A program made the position numbers and the translations under genes. The notes below the pieces were generated by a model. That model had not been told where the DNA came from and did not search any database. It worked only from the letters and a program-made list of their open reading frames with translations. A DNA stretch of 24,264 nucleotides, taken from a virus. This document shows, in pieces, positions 14,163 through 22,234 of the stretch (the stretch's first letter is position 1; every line of letters starts with the position of its first letter). The stretch is from positions 1-24,264 of IMG/VR virus record IMGVR_UViG_3300034522_000002; one strand, 5' to 3'.

Positions 14163-14548
14163 TACTTACGCACCTGCAGCTCGAAGCCGACCGCAAGGCC
14201 GGCATAATTCCATGGGCCGACGGCGATCACCGTGTAGGTGGTGCCATCGAACTGGATACGGTCGTTACTCAGTGGCAAAGGCATGTCGGCCCCGTTGAGC
14301 TGCACCGGCGAGACCAGCAGCTTGACGTCGCCGCGAACGATCAGCGTGCCATCGATGTACTTGTCGTCGTATTCCTCGCGCAAGCCTGAGCCGTTCAGCA
14401 CCAGCTCTCCAGGCGGCTGCGGATTGTCTGGGTCGTATTCGCCCAATGTCTCCCGGCGCAACACCAGCTCAAGGCCTTTGCCGCCCTTGCTGCGCGGCGC
14501 GAGCATTCGTGTGGCCGTGGCCTTTGCGCGGTCATAGATATCTGGCAT
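14162..14548 (-). CDS. Head-tail connector protein, family uncertain
   Basis: The 128-aa protein is taken from the ATG at 14548, which overlaps the previous stop (TGATG); a GTG one codon earlier is possible. It begins MPDIYDRAKATATRMLAP, then a beta-rich body (LELVLRRETLGEYD, KYIDGTLIVRGDVKLLVSP, FDGTTYTVIAVGPW). The size and beta-barrel-like pattern suit the small head completion or stopper proteins that sit between portal and tail. It lies between a connector-type gene and a gp10-like gene. The specific role (stopper or adaptor) is inferred from order, not from a diagnostic motif. Confidence 0.65.
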   Translation of the reverse strand: MPDIYDRAKATATRMLAPRSKGGKGLELVLRRETLGEYDPDNPQPPGELVLNGSGLREEYDDKYIDGTLIVRGDVKLLVSPVQLNGADMPLPLSNDRIQFDGTTYTVIAVGPWNYAGLAVGFELQVRK

Positions 14549-15603
14549 CACTTGCGCCTTATTTTGTAGATGGCCGAGCAGCGGCAGTTGGCGCGCTCAC
14601 TCCACCCAGCTCCGAGGCTCGTATCGCCCGGATACCGAAGCAATGCGCCGTTCGGGCTTTGGAATGGCTGATCCTTCTGAACCTCTTGCCCGCCCATCAC
14701 TGAGTGGGTGTGACGGACTTTCTTGTCGCCTCGGTCTCGCCAGGTCTTCGTTACCAGATCACGATCAAGGCCCTGAGCAATCAACTGCTCATACACCTGG
14801 TCGCGGCCGGCACCGAATGACTCCAGCGCCTCGGCCTTGGACAACATCTCGGCATAAGTCTTAATCAGGCGATCAGCGTAGCGACCGGCGATCTTGTCCA
14901 CGTCAGCCTGTGCGACTGGCGTTCCCGCCTTGATTGCTCTGTTCACGATCCCATCGAAGCGGCGGTCCCGGCGCTTGCGCTGCAAGTACTTGCGCATCTC
15001 GTCGGGATTGCCGCCCAGGAGTTGGGCACGAGCATTCAGGACGTACTGGGCATAGTTGCCAGGCAGGCCGATGACGCCGCCTGAGCGTGAGCCCGTCTGC
15101 GCACTTACACGACCCAGGAGGTCAAGCGCTGCCTGGCGAGGCGTGCGAATCATCGGCGTGGCGCTGACTTCCACCTGCACTGCAGCAGGCTGCGGACTGG
15201 GCCACCCGACAATGCGTCGGCGAGTACCCATCACTTCGCGAATAGCGGCGCGCACATCGATGGATGCGTTGGCGCGGATCTCTTCCGCCTTGGCCGACAC
15301 CCACTTCTCAGCAGCGGGCTGCCTGGCATCGAACTCAAAACGACCAAGCTCACGGGGTATAACAATCGCCTTAACCTCGAACTTGGCGCCGGCGATGAAC
15401 ACCGACCGCGCCAGCTCAAGGAACACGGACAGCGCTCCCAGGCTTAGCAGTGCGACCAGCCCATCCTCATCATCTTCAGCGATCAGGCGCTCGACTTCTG
15501 CAATCGTTGTTGCGCTGACCACCGTCTTGACCTGATCCAGATAGGCCCGCTGCATCGCAGGCTCCATTCCTTCGATGGCCTGGATGATCTGCGCCGGGGT
15601 CAT
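14548..15603 (-). CDS. Head morphogenesis protein, SPP1 gp7/Mu F-like
   Basis: The 351-aa product has a helical N-terminal half and the family's C-terminal module: KTWRDRGDKKVRHTHSVMGG, then GALLRYPGDTSLGAGW and the closing RANCRCSAIYKI with two cysteines near residue 343. Proteins of this family bind the portal or enter the capsid in few copies and influence DNA ejection. The ATG at 15603 overlaps the previous stop as ATGA. Its place is unusual: such genes mostly follow the portal gene, whereas here it lies downstream of the capsid and between connector genes. It could be a fusion or relocation of the module. Confidence 0.8.
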   Translation of the reverse strand: MTPAQIIQAIEGMEPAMQRAYLDQVKTVVSATTIAEVERLIAEDDEDGLVALLSLGALSVFLELARSVFIAGAKFEVKAIVIPRELGRFEFDARQPAAEKWVSAKAEEIRANASIDVRAAIREVMGTRRRIVGWPSPQPAAVQVEVSATPMIRTPRQAALDLLGRVSAQTGSRSGGVIGLPGNYAQYVLNARAQLLGGNPDEMRKYLQRKRRDRRFDGIVNRAIKAGTPVAQADVDKIAGRYADRLIKTYAEMLSKAEALESFGAGRDQVYEQLIAQGLDRDLVTKTWRDRGDKKVRHTHSVMGGQEVQKDQPFQSPNGALLRYPGDTSLGAGWSERANCRCSAIYKIRRK

Positions 15604-16121
15604 ACCGTAAACACCGCAGGCAGCGTGTAGCGAGCCACCAGCACCGGGGCAATCATCTCGTCGATGATACTGATCACCGGTCGGACAGAGCCGGCGGCGT
15701 CTGCACCCACCGACACGGCGAATTCAGTTTCCAGCGGCCCGACCTTCTCGCGCTTGACCAATGATGCAGACACGAAGTCAGGGCTGAGGCTTCCCGGCTC
15801 GACGATCTCACGCAGAGCCGCCTCGTACGTTGCCTGCTCAACCTCGACTGGCACCTGGTCAGCTGGGATCGGGTTGCCTTCATAGTCATAGGCGCCTGCG
15901 CGCGGCCATTCCCTGGCTTGCCCTCTACCCTCGGTCTTCACGCCGGGGAACAATGACTGCCACGCGCCAGAGGCCAGCAGCTTCCGGTAGCGGCCGTCGA
16001 TGTAGACCGATGCCCGGATCAGCGCGGCCTGCTTCGCCACTTCATCGCCGGCCCAGGCGGTATTCGCGCGCGCAGCGTGATAGGCGTCGGCAGCTGCGAC
16101 GGTTCCGTAAAAGTCTGGCAT
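15600..16121 (-). CDS. Head-tail connector/adaptor protein, DnaT-like phage family
   Basis: The 173-aa protein starts MPDFYGTVAAADAYHAARAN, with a helix-rich pattern (AALIRASVYIDGRY, EQATYEAALREIVEPG). It resembles a phage family labelled in databases as putative DnaT-like single-stranded DNA-binding proteins, but its position after capsid genes indicates a head completion adaptor instead. ATGs at 16121 and the ATGA overlap with the next gene define its limits. The upstream ribosome binding site is weak (GAGATA). No catalytic motif is visible. Confidence 0.72.
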   Translation of the reverse strand: MPDFYGTVAAADAYHAARANTAWAGDEVAKQAALIRASVYIDGRYRKLLASGAWQSLFPGVKTEGRGQAREWPRAGAYDYEGNPIPADQVPVEVEQATYEAALREIVEPGSLSPDFVSASLVKREKVGPLETEFAVSVGADAAGSVRPVISIIDEMIAPVLVARYTLPAVFTV

Positions 16122-16140
16122 CGGGATATCTCGAATAGGT

Positions 16141-16157
16141 GGAGCGACTTGCGCTCC
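16141..16157. repeat. Small hairpin between the HeH-domain and connector genes
   Basis: GGAGCG at 16141-16146 pairs perfectly with CGCTCC at 16152-16157 across a 5-base loop. On the minus strand no T-run follows, so it is not a terminator for the late operon. On the plus strand GGTTTT follows, a weak terminator-like context. It may only stabilise the mRNA 3' end of the upstream gene. Confidence 0.45.
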
Positions 16158-16171
16158 GGTTTTGCTGGGTG

Positions 16172-16558
16172 TTACGCCTTGGCGGCGGCCAGTGCGGCCT
16201 GCAGGGCTTCCAGATTCGCTTCCTTGTCGAACTCGACATTCAGCGCGGTCAGCTCATCCATGACCTTCTGCTTTTCGGCAGCGGCCAAGGCTTCGTCCAG
16301 CTTCTTCTGCAAGGTTTCGGTCTTGCTGTTGCCGGCTGCATCGATACCCAGCGCTTTCAGCTTGGCGAAGAGCTCGGTTCGCTCGTCACCATCACCGGCA
16401 GGCGCTTTGTCTTCCACGCTCAGAAAAGCAAGGCGAGACGCGCCCTTATGGCCTTCTGGGGTCAGATCGACCTCCTTGGTTTTGCCTGGCAGGATATAGA
16501 CCACACCATCCGTGGTATGCACGCCCTGCAGTGCCTTCGAGTTATTGGTCACTTTCAT
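16172..16558 (-). CDS. Head-region protein with two HeH/LEM-like motifs
   Basis: The 128-aa protein begins MKVTNNSKALQGVHTTDGVV, an opening I know from small proteins found after phage capsid genes. The C-terminal half has two helix-extended-helix (HeH, SAP-like) motifs: about 61-92 (ELFAKLKALGIDAAGNSKTE) and 99-127 (MDELTALNVEFDKEANLEAL). HeH/SAP folds often bind DNA, so a role in contact between capsid, connector and genome is possible but inferred. It lies directly after the major capsid gene, the slot of lambda FI. The ATG at 16558 has an AGGAGG-type site a few bases upstream (TAGGAGGTCGAC). Confidence 0.75.
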   Translation of the reverse strand: MKVTNNSKALQGVHTTDGVVYILPGKTKEVDLTPEGHKGASRLAFLSVEDKAPAGDGDERTELFAKLKALGIDAAGNSKTETLQKKLDEALAAAEKQKVMDELTALNVEFDKEANLEALQAALAAAKA

Positions 16559-16570
16559 GTCGACCTCCTA

Positions 16571-17533
16571 TCAGGATACTGGCGGGGTGATTTCGTCGAG
16601 GTACGCCACGGCGCCCGGCAGACGAATCTCGGTACCGCCGGTACGGGCGATGATCCCGGTTTCGAAGCCCATGATGGACTTCTGGCGCGGGGCCAGGACG
16701 CGGCGCGGCATTGGCAGGTGGAAGCGAACCACTTCCGGGTCCTTGCGGTACGCAACCAGACGACCACCACCATCCTGCGAAGCGTTCCGGGCTTCGCGCA
16801 GTGGCGCGATGTCCAGCGGCAGCCCGGTCTCGGCGGTGTAGATGTTGTTGCGGCGCATGTATTCCAGCACCGTCATGAAGCCATCGCCAGCGCCCATGCG
16901 CTTGGTTGCCACGGCGCGGAATGCGTCAGGCGGCATGCGCAAGGTATCCGCCCACTCGACTTCACCGGTGTTGGTGCGGATGCTGCCCAGCAAGCCGTTC
17001 ACGTCAGCCATGATCAGGTCGACGTCTTTGGCGGACCAGTAGGTCGAACCAGCAGTGCCGGACGCAGCGGCGTCAACACGCGAAACGTTGCTGTCGTTCA
17101 ACAGTCCGGTCCAGTGCTTCTCAACACTGCCAGTGAAGGCAATGCTGTTCAGCAGGCGCTCAACCTTGTCGGCGGCCGAATCAGCCTTGGTGCCGCTCAG
17201 GTTGATGCCGTACAGCTGTGCCTGGTTCACTTCTTCCAGGTTCCATTCCCAGCCGGAGCCGATCATGGCAAAGTCGTGCGATGCCTGGTCGTGCGTTGCC
17301 GAGTTGAACGGCATGTCAGTGCCCGAGCCCGATAGGAACTTGGCTTCACCGGCAGTATCGACGGTGAAGAACGTGGTGCCGATGGCCCATGGAGCGCCTT
17401 CAGTGACCACTGGAATGCTCGCGGCGTAGTTAAACGTCGGGTAGCGGCGGGTGTAGATGCGCGTTTCGATGTTCCGGCCCTGGGCCAGAACGAACGGGAA
17501 CGCCGACTGAGCGTCTTCGAAAGCTTGAGGCAT
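16571..17533 (-). CDS. Major capsid protein, DUF2184 family
   Basis: The ATG at 17533 is preferred: it is one base after the upstream stop with GGAG eight bases before it. A GTG at 17584 would overlap the cement gene by 50 bases. The 320-aa product starts MPQAFEDAQSAFPFVLAQGR and contains ETRIYTRRYPTFNYA, GWEWNLEEVNQAQLYG and RMPPDAFRAV, matching DUF2184-type HK97-fold capsid proteins. It builds the icosahedral shell. Position after protease/scaffold and cement genes confirms the call. Confidence 0.92.
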   Translation of the reverse strand: MPQAFEDAQSAFPFVLAQGRNIETRIYTRRYPTFNYAASIPVVTEGAPWAIGTTFFTVDTAGEAKFLSGSGTDMPFNSATHDQASHDFAMIGSGWEWNLEEVNQAQLYGINLSGTKADSAADKVERLLNSIAFTGSVEKHWTGLLNDSNVSRVDAAASGTAGSTYWSAKDVDLIMADVNGLLGSIRTNTGEVEWADTLRMPPDAFRAVATKRMGAGDGFMTVLEYMRRNNIYTAETGLPLDIAPLREARNASQDGGGRLVAYRKDPEVVRFHLPMPRRVLAPRQKSIMGFETGIIARTGGTEIRLPGAVAYLDEITPPVS

Positions 17534-17534
17534 G

Positions 17535-18014
17535 TTAAGCGCTCCGATGTTTGAGGGAGATTTCAACGATGTCGCCGTTCGCACCGGTGGTGTCGAAAAT
17601 GGCGCCAGGGATCAACACCGCGCCTTCAGCGGCGGTCGTGACGTAGCGATTGGTCGCGGCGACGTAGTACACGTCATCACCAGGCACTACAGCTGCGCCG
17701 GCGGTTACGTACATCTGGCCATCGGTCATGAACGCGCCGGTGAAGTCTCGCGGGTAGCCGTCGATCAGAGTGGAACCGGTCGCCACAGGCGGTACGGCTG
17801 CGCTCAGCACAGCCAGGCCCAGGAACAGGGTGCCAGTGGCGGCGATCTTGTGATCGTTGCCAGCACCAGCCACACGGAAGCCAGGCGCGCCGAAGACAAT
17901 GCCTTCGGCGTTCGAGACGGTGCGACTGATCTTGTTGCACTTCTCTTCGTTGGCGACCAGGCCGGGCACGCCCTTGGCTGGAGCGTTGGTGTACGTGGTT
18001 TGGTAAGTAGCCAT
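17535..18014 (-). CDS. Structural cement (decoration) protein, gp24-like
   Basis: The 159-aa protein begins MATYQTTYTNAPAKGVPGLV and has a small-residue, beta-rich sequence (DGQMYVTAGAAVVPGDDVYY, GAVLIPGAIFDTTG). This fits the structural cement protein family found before DUF2184-type capsid genes; such proteins bind on the capsid surface and stabilise it. AAGGAG lies seven bases before the ATG at 18014. It is one base away from the capsid gene, so both are probably made together at high level. Confidence 0.82.
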   Translation of the reverse strand: MATYQTTYTNAPAKGVPGLVANEEKCNKISRTVSNAEGIVFGAPGFRVAGAGNDHKIAATGTLFLGLAVLSAAVPPVATGSTLIDGYPRDFTGAFMTDGQMYVTAGAAVVPGDDVYYVAATNRYVTTAAEGAVLIPGAIFDTTGANGDIVEISLKHRSA

Positions 18015-18024
18015 GGTGTGCTCC

Positions 18025-18579
18025 TTATGCTTTCGGCAGGTGGGCGGTTTGCATGTCCGAAATCATCTTCAGCCGTGCTTTTTCCGAATCATCACCACCG
18101 GCAGCGCTGTCCTGGTGGATCATGTGCTGGCGGAATGGGTCATTGGCCGGGTTCTTGGCAGCGTCTTCTACCAGGATCTCGAAGCGGGCATCGATGTAGG
18201 CGTCAGCCTTGCCCGTTACGGCCGCATCACCCAGCTTGGCGATGACCACGGCCTTGCGGATCTCGGCGTCGGTCTTGCCGGTGTAGTCGGCGTCGGCGAT
18301 GGCCTTGGCTTTGCTGAGCAGGTCGGCGCGGGCAGTTACGCGCTTGTCGATATCGGAGTCACTGATCACGGCCGCCTTCAGCTTGGTGATCTCGTCGTCT
18401 TTCTTCGCCAGTTCGCCGTCCTTCAGCGCGATTGCAGTGGCGTGCGCGTCGGTCAGGGTCTTGGTGGCATTGGCAGCATCGGCAAGCTTGGTATTCAGCT
18501 TCTCGATGGCCTGGGCGCCTTGCTCGGTGACATCAATGGAGATGCCATCGACAAGGAGTTTTCGCAGTGCATCAGCCAT
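18025..18579 (-). CDS. Nested in-frame scaffold protein (predicted)
   Basis: An ATG at 18579 lies in frame inside the DUF2213 gene (codon 193) and has AAAGGAGG at 18594-18587, a near-perfect Shine-Dalgarno with a 7-base spacer. The 184-aa product starts MADALRKLLVDGISIDVTEQ and is helical with a predicted coiled coil (ELAKKDDEITKLKAAV), fitting a scaffold. It shares its stop with the full gene. This is the same arrangement as lambda C/Nu3, where scaffold is needed in excess over protease. The start is inferred from sequence only. Confidence 0.72.
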   Translation of the reverse strand: MADALRKLLVDGISIDVTEQGAQAIEKLNTKLADAANATKTLTDAHATAIALKDGELAKKDDEITKLKAAVISDSDIDKRVTARADLLSKAKAIADADYTGKTDAEIRKAVVIAKLGDAAVTGKADAYIDARFEILVEDAAKNPANDPFRQHMIHQDSAAGGDDSEKARLKMISDMQTAHLPKA

Positions 18580-19155
18580 GTCATGGCCTCCTTTGGGGGT
18601 GTCTGGTTTGTGGTCACCGATGCGAAGATCGATGCCGCCCCGAGCGCGATGCTCAAGGCTGAGGTGGTTCATTTTCATGGGGCCGAGGTAGCAGTCGTAC
18701 TGCTCGCCGTCGCCGGTTACTCCATCCTGGAACACGACTTCGGCGCCGTAGCCCATGGACAGCTCACGCTTGCCTGACTCGTAGTCAGCAATGGCCTTGG
18801 CATCCATCAGCACCAGGGGCACCTTGACGAACTGCCCGTCACGGACAACCTCGCCACCGGTCTGGCCGATCGCAACGTCCTTCCAGTTCTTGGAATTGAC
18901 GCCATCGCCGCCCGGGTGCCCGTTGGTCATTGGTCGGTATGCGTACGAGTGCATGGCGTCGGCGTGGAACACCGCGCTTTCGGGCCGGTACACGCGCACA
19001 ATTGGCTTATCGCGCAAGCCGTGCTCGTTGTCAGGGTCAATCTCGGTACCCAGGTAATCCTGAATGCCGGTGCGCGCCACCCTTGCCTCGGCCACCAGGT
19101 AACCGTCCTCGGTGCGCCGTACGCCCGTGACTGGCACGGAGTCGGTAAAGATCAT
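18025..19155 (-). CDS. Capsid maturation protease with C-terminal scaffold, DUF2213 family
   Basis: The 376-aa protein has two parts. Residues 1-185 match the DUF2213 phage family: GVRRTEDGYLVAEARVARTG, FHADAMHSYAYRPMTNGHP, GKRELSMGYGAEV and GPMKMNHLSL. His80, Ser133 and His164 are the most likely active-site residues by analogy with S78-type prohead proteases (inference). Residues 193-376 are charged, helical and alanine/lysine-rich, as in scaffolding proteins. A strong internal start at residue 193 suggests the scaffold is also made alone, as in lambda C/Nu3. The start at 19155 overlaps the portal stop as ATGA. Confidence 0.85.
   Translation of the reverse strand: MIFTDSVPVTGVRRTEDGYLVAEARVARTGIQDYLGTEIDPDNEHGLRDKPIVRVYRPESAVFHADAMHSYAYRPMTNGHPGGDGVNSKNWKDVAIGQTGGEVVRDGQFVKVPLVLMDAKAIADYESGKRELSMGYGAEVVFQDGVTGDGEQYDCYLGPMKMNHLSLEHRARGGIDLRIGDHKPDTPKGGHDMADALRKLLVDGISIDVTEQGAQAIEKLNTKLADAANATKTLTDAHATAIALKDGELAKKDDEITKLKAAVISDSDIDKRVTARADLLSKAKAIADADYTGKTDAEIRKAVVIAKLGDAAVTGKADAYIDARFEILVEDAAKNPANDPFRQHMIHQDSAAGGDDSEKARLKMISDMQTAHLPKA
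18587..18594 (-). promoter_or_regulatory. Internal Shine-Dalgarno for the nested scaffold start
   Basis: AAAGGAGG on the minus strand, seven bases before an in-frame ATG at 18579. It is among the strongest ribosome binding sites in the window and lies exactly at the boundary between protease and scaffold regions. Confidence 0.75.
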
Positions 19156-20957
19156 GGGTCGAGTTCCTCGAAGATCTCAGGACCCAGCTCGATCGCGCCA
19201 CGGTATGGCTCAACCTTGTCGATATCGACACTGCCGGGTTCGTAGGTGAAGGTGATGTGCGGCTGGTAGTCCGGCCAATCCCAAGACGCGCCAGCCTCAA
19301 CGATGGTGACGTGACGCCAAGCCAGCTCGGAGCTGTTGAACAGCAGCACCACCGCGCCTTCGCCGAACTTGTCGATGAGCCGGGCACCGCCTGGTGCAAT
19401 CTTCAGCTCACCCTTGCCATCACCCGACCAGGACTCGCCGACCTTCATCCAGTCAACAGGCGAGCGGCTGTAGGCGACGGTGACATGCAGATCCTCAACC
19501 GGGACCGTGAATTCAAACCCCTGCGACTTGGCCCAGGCGATGATTTCGGCACCGTTGGTGACCTTGCGGGACACGTACAGCGTGCGCGGCGCGGCGTCGG
19601 AAAGGGCTTTCTTGTCCGCTACCGCATCCCCTTCACTTACCGGAAGATCGTCATCACCTGCTCCACCCTCTTCGTCCGGAAGCTCGGCGCCGAACTGGTC
19701 GATGGCCGCTTCCAGCCCAGGCATCACGCTCAGCTCCACCAGAAGATTCACCGATGCAGCTGAGAGCGCATCATCAGGGAACAGGCCCGAGTCCTTCAGC
19801 GCCTTGATGGTGTCCGCCGTGGTCTTGCCGATGTCTGCCCGCTCCTTGGCCGTGGCCTGCCATAGAGGAGCCCAGGCGTAGTGGATCTCCTTGGGCCGGA
19901 CGCCCAGTGCCGAACGGATCAAGCACTCATCCAGCACGCCCATGGACGGCTTGATCTCCAGCTTTTGGCGCGATGCGACGTTGTCGTAGTAGTTGCGGGT
20001 GTTCTCTTCGCCGTTGGCGCCCAGACCGGTGGAAGACTGACCGAACATGCGCGTTCCAGGGATATCGAACGCGCCAGACACGCCTTGCTCCGTCTTGGCT
20101 ATCACCTCAGGCAGATTGCCGAAGCTGGCCGACTTGGAGCTGTGGGTTTCATTGCCGTCGAGGATCAACGTGCCATTGATGCCCTTGGCTGTAGCAGCAA
20201 GGCGCAAGCGCTCCAGCAGCAAGCGCTCGTAGTTCTTGTCCTGCATGCTCGTCATCAGGTTTGGGATGTTGATGACGTCGATCTTGGCCTCGTAGACCAG
20301 GCTTACCACGTTGGCCACCGTCTCGTCGTAGTGACGCACGGCAGGCATAGCGGCCAGCAGCACCGAGTCACCCCATCCAAAGCCAGTGCCGATCGCCAGC
20401 TCAGGGTCAGGGTGCGGCGTGCCGATGAAGATGACCAAGCGCGACGGGTGGATCTCCACCACGCTGCCCGGCAGCCGGTAAGCCTTGGGCTTGCCAAAGC
20501 GAGGGCTTTGCGGGTCCTGTTCGATCTCGGTCGCGCTGAGTTGCCGGCGAGTCATGACGGTGAGGTACTTCACGCCACCCTGCCGCACGCGCTCAGGGTT
20601 AAGCTCGGATGCCGTGTCTCGCTCCCCGGTGCCGATGAATACAGCAGCACCACCGAACAGTCGGGCCTTCAATAGGGCCTCAAGGATCTTGCCCTTGACG
20701 TTCAGGCGATCTTCCTCGGCTTCGATCAGCTCGATCTGGGCCTTGTCAGCCTGCCAGCTGCGCCAGTTGCGGCATGCGTCCACCGCGGGGATGGTCACGC
20801 CCTTCTGCGCAGTCCACGAGCCACGGAAGGCGTTCAGGAGCTGATGGTCGTCCATCTCCGGGATGGCATAGTGCGAGTGGGATGCCTTGTCGCGAGCAGT
20901 ACCCAGTCCTGCGACCAGGTTCTGCAGGCTGTCTTTCAGGTAGCTGAATGCGCTCAT
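19152..20957 (-). CDS. Portal protein (DUF1073 type) fused to an Acb1-like 2H phosphoesterase domain
   Basis: The 601-aa protein follows TerL (ATGA overlap) and precedes the protease, the portal slot. Residues about 30-420 fit a DUF1073-type portal (ALLKARLFGGAAVFIGTG, GWGDSVLLAAMPAVRHYDET, GTRMFGQSSTGLGANGEENT). An acidic linker (about 425-456) leads to a C-terminal domain of about 145 aa, near the 152 aa of T4 Acb1. That domain has the two HxT motifs of 2H phosphoesterases: H491-V-T493 in LHVTVAYS and H567-I-T569 in PHITFTY. Acb1 degrades cyclic oligonucleotide signals of CBASS immunity. NCBI already names some DUF1073 proteins after Acb1, so the link has precedent; activity here is inferred. 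Confidence 0.88.
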   Translation of the reverse strand: MSAFSYLKDSLQNLVAGLGTARDKASHSHYAIPEMDDHQLLNAFRGSWTAQKGVTIPAVDACRNWRSWQADKAQIELIEAEEDRLNVKGKILEALLKARLFGGAAVFIGTGERDTASELNPERVRQGGVKYLTVMTRRQLSATEIEQDPQSPRFGKPKAYRLPGSVVEIHPSRLVIFIGTPHPDPELAIGTGFGWGDSVLLAAMPAVRHYDETVANVVSLVYEAKIDVINIPNLMTSMQDKNYERLLLERLRLAATAKGINGTLILDGNETHSSKSASFGNLPEVIAKTEQGVSGAFDIPGTRMFGQSSTGLGANGEENTRNYYDNVASRQKLEIKPSMGVLDECLIRSALGVRPKEIHYAWAPLWQATAKERADIGKTTADTIKALKDSGLFPDDALSAASVNLLVELSVMPGLEAAIDQFGAELPDEEGGAGDDDLPVSEGDAVADKKALSDAAPRTLYVSRKVTNGAEIIAWAKSQGFEFTVPVEDLHVTVAYSRSPVDWMKVGESWSGDGKGELKIAPGGARLIDKFGEGAVVLLFNSSELAWRHVTIVEAGASWDWPDYQPHITFTYEPGSVDIDKVEPYRGAIELGPEIFEELDP

Positions 20958-22234
20958 TGGTTGCTCACGTTTGCGAGTGTGTAGCTGCCCGCAATCGGGA
21001 AGCGCTGGACAATGAAGTAGCCGAGTGCATCGACCGGGTCTTCAGTGCCGTCCTTGTTGGGTTCGCCGTTTTCGTTGTATGCCTGCTGTTCCAGCACCTG
21101 GGTGGTGACCGGGCAGTTGTCGGTGTTCACCAGGTAGCGGCGCTTCTGCTCGATGTTCAGGAACATGGCGTTCACGGCTAGTACCCGATCTCGCACCATG
21201 GGGTTGGATGGGTTCACCATCACCATGAAGCCGGCGGCGCGGAGCAGGCTGTGGTCCGACTCGCTGCCGTTCACGCTCTTGCGGTTCTTGCCGCTGGCGT
21301 CCGGATATACCGTGATGCTGTGCCCCGGAAAGCGGCGCTTCAGCTCGACGATCATCGCCGGCGTGTCGAACAGGCTTGTGGCCTCTTCCAGCAGCATGGG
21401 CAGACCGTCGCGGATGACGTGGATCGTCGCTGCCATCCTGTTGATGTTGAAGTCCATGCCGACGTGCAACTGTTCGCCTGGGCGGATGGTTGCGTCCGTG
21501 TGGTTCTGCTTGCGGCAGAAGCTTGGGTACACGCTGCCAGACGTCAGGTTGACGAATAGACCGTCGATGTACGCGTCTACCAGGTTCGCCGGGTAAGACT
21601 TGCGCAAGGACGGAATGTAGTCCTTCGGTAGGTTCTTAGCGTTCTGTCGCGTGGAGGCATGCACTATCCCGTAAAACTGTCGCTGCGACGGGTCGGCGGC
21701 CAGTTCCTTGACGAACTTGCGATATACCCAGTTGAAGCCCTCGGGCGTCGTCGTAACATCGATGGTGTTCTGCTCGCGCCCAGGCCAAACGGTGGACATC
21801 CGCGCAATGATCTTCTTCCAAGCGCTGTCGGCCTTCTTGATCGGCATGCAGTCGATCTCGTCGACCAGCGCATGAGCGATGTTGAAACCCACGATGCGGT
21901 GCGGGTGCTCCATGCTCTTGCAGATGATCGTCGAAAGGCAGCGGCCCTTCTTGTCTCGCAAATACACGCGCTTGTTACTGGCAACGATGTCGGCGAACAG
22001 CCCGAAGGCCTCAGCAACCCCCGGCAGGGTGTCGTAGAAGATGTCGGTTATCTGCGGGTAGGTCGGAGCAAAGTAGCCCTGGGGGATGCCCGGAAATTCC
22101 AGCGCGTTGATGCACATGCGCACACAGCCAACGAACGTCTTGCCGCTGCGGTAGCCCCCAACGAAGGCCATGAACTTGTTGTGGCTCTTGATGAACTCAA
22201 ATTGAGGCTTGTTCAGCATCAGGATCGCTTGCAT
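20954..22234 (-). CDS. terL: Terminase large subunit
   Basis: The 426-aa packaging motor is taken from the ATG at 22234; a TTG two codons earlier is possible. Walker A is GGYRSGKT (residues 26-33) and Walker B ends in LVDEID with Asp125 and Glu126. The nuclease domain shows VGMDFNI (Asp261), VYPDASG (Asp312) and DPVDALGYF (Asp399, Asp402), the acidic residues expected of an RNase H-like terminase nuclease. All key residues look intact. It overlaps TerS by 38 bases and the portal by ATGA. Whether the phage packages by cos or headful cannot be decided here. Confidence 0.95.
   Translation of the reverse strand: MQAILMLNKPQFEFIKSHNKFMAFVGGYRSGKTFVGCVRMCINALEFPGIPQGYFAPTYPQITDIFYDTLPGVAEAFGLFADIVASNKRVYLRDKKGRCLSTIICKSMEHPHRIVGFNIAHALVDEIDCMPIKKADSAWKKIIARMSTVWPGREQNTIDVTTTPEGFNWVYRKFVKELAADPSQRQFYGIVHASTRQNAKNLPKDYIPSLRKSYPANLVDAYIDGLFVNLTSGSVYPSFCRKQNHTDATIRPGEQLHVGMDFNINRMAATIHVIRDGLPMLLEEATSLFDTPAMIVELKRRFPGHSITVYPDASGKNRKSVNGSESDHSLLRAAGFMVMVNPSNPMVRDRVLAVNAMFLNIEQKRRYLVNTDNCPVTTQVLEQQAYNENGEPNKDGTEDPVDALGYFIVQRFPIAGSYTLANVSNQ

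Noticed and set aside
16141-16157. Hairpin considered as a terminator for the late operon
   Set aside because: No T-run follows on the minus strand; kept only as a small inverted repeat.
16139-17335. Plus-strand open frame of 398 codons opposite the capsid gene
   Set aside because: Antisense to the clearly recognised major capsid and HeH genes with no ribosome binding site or family features.
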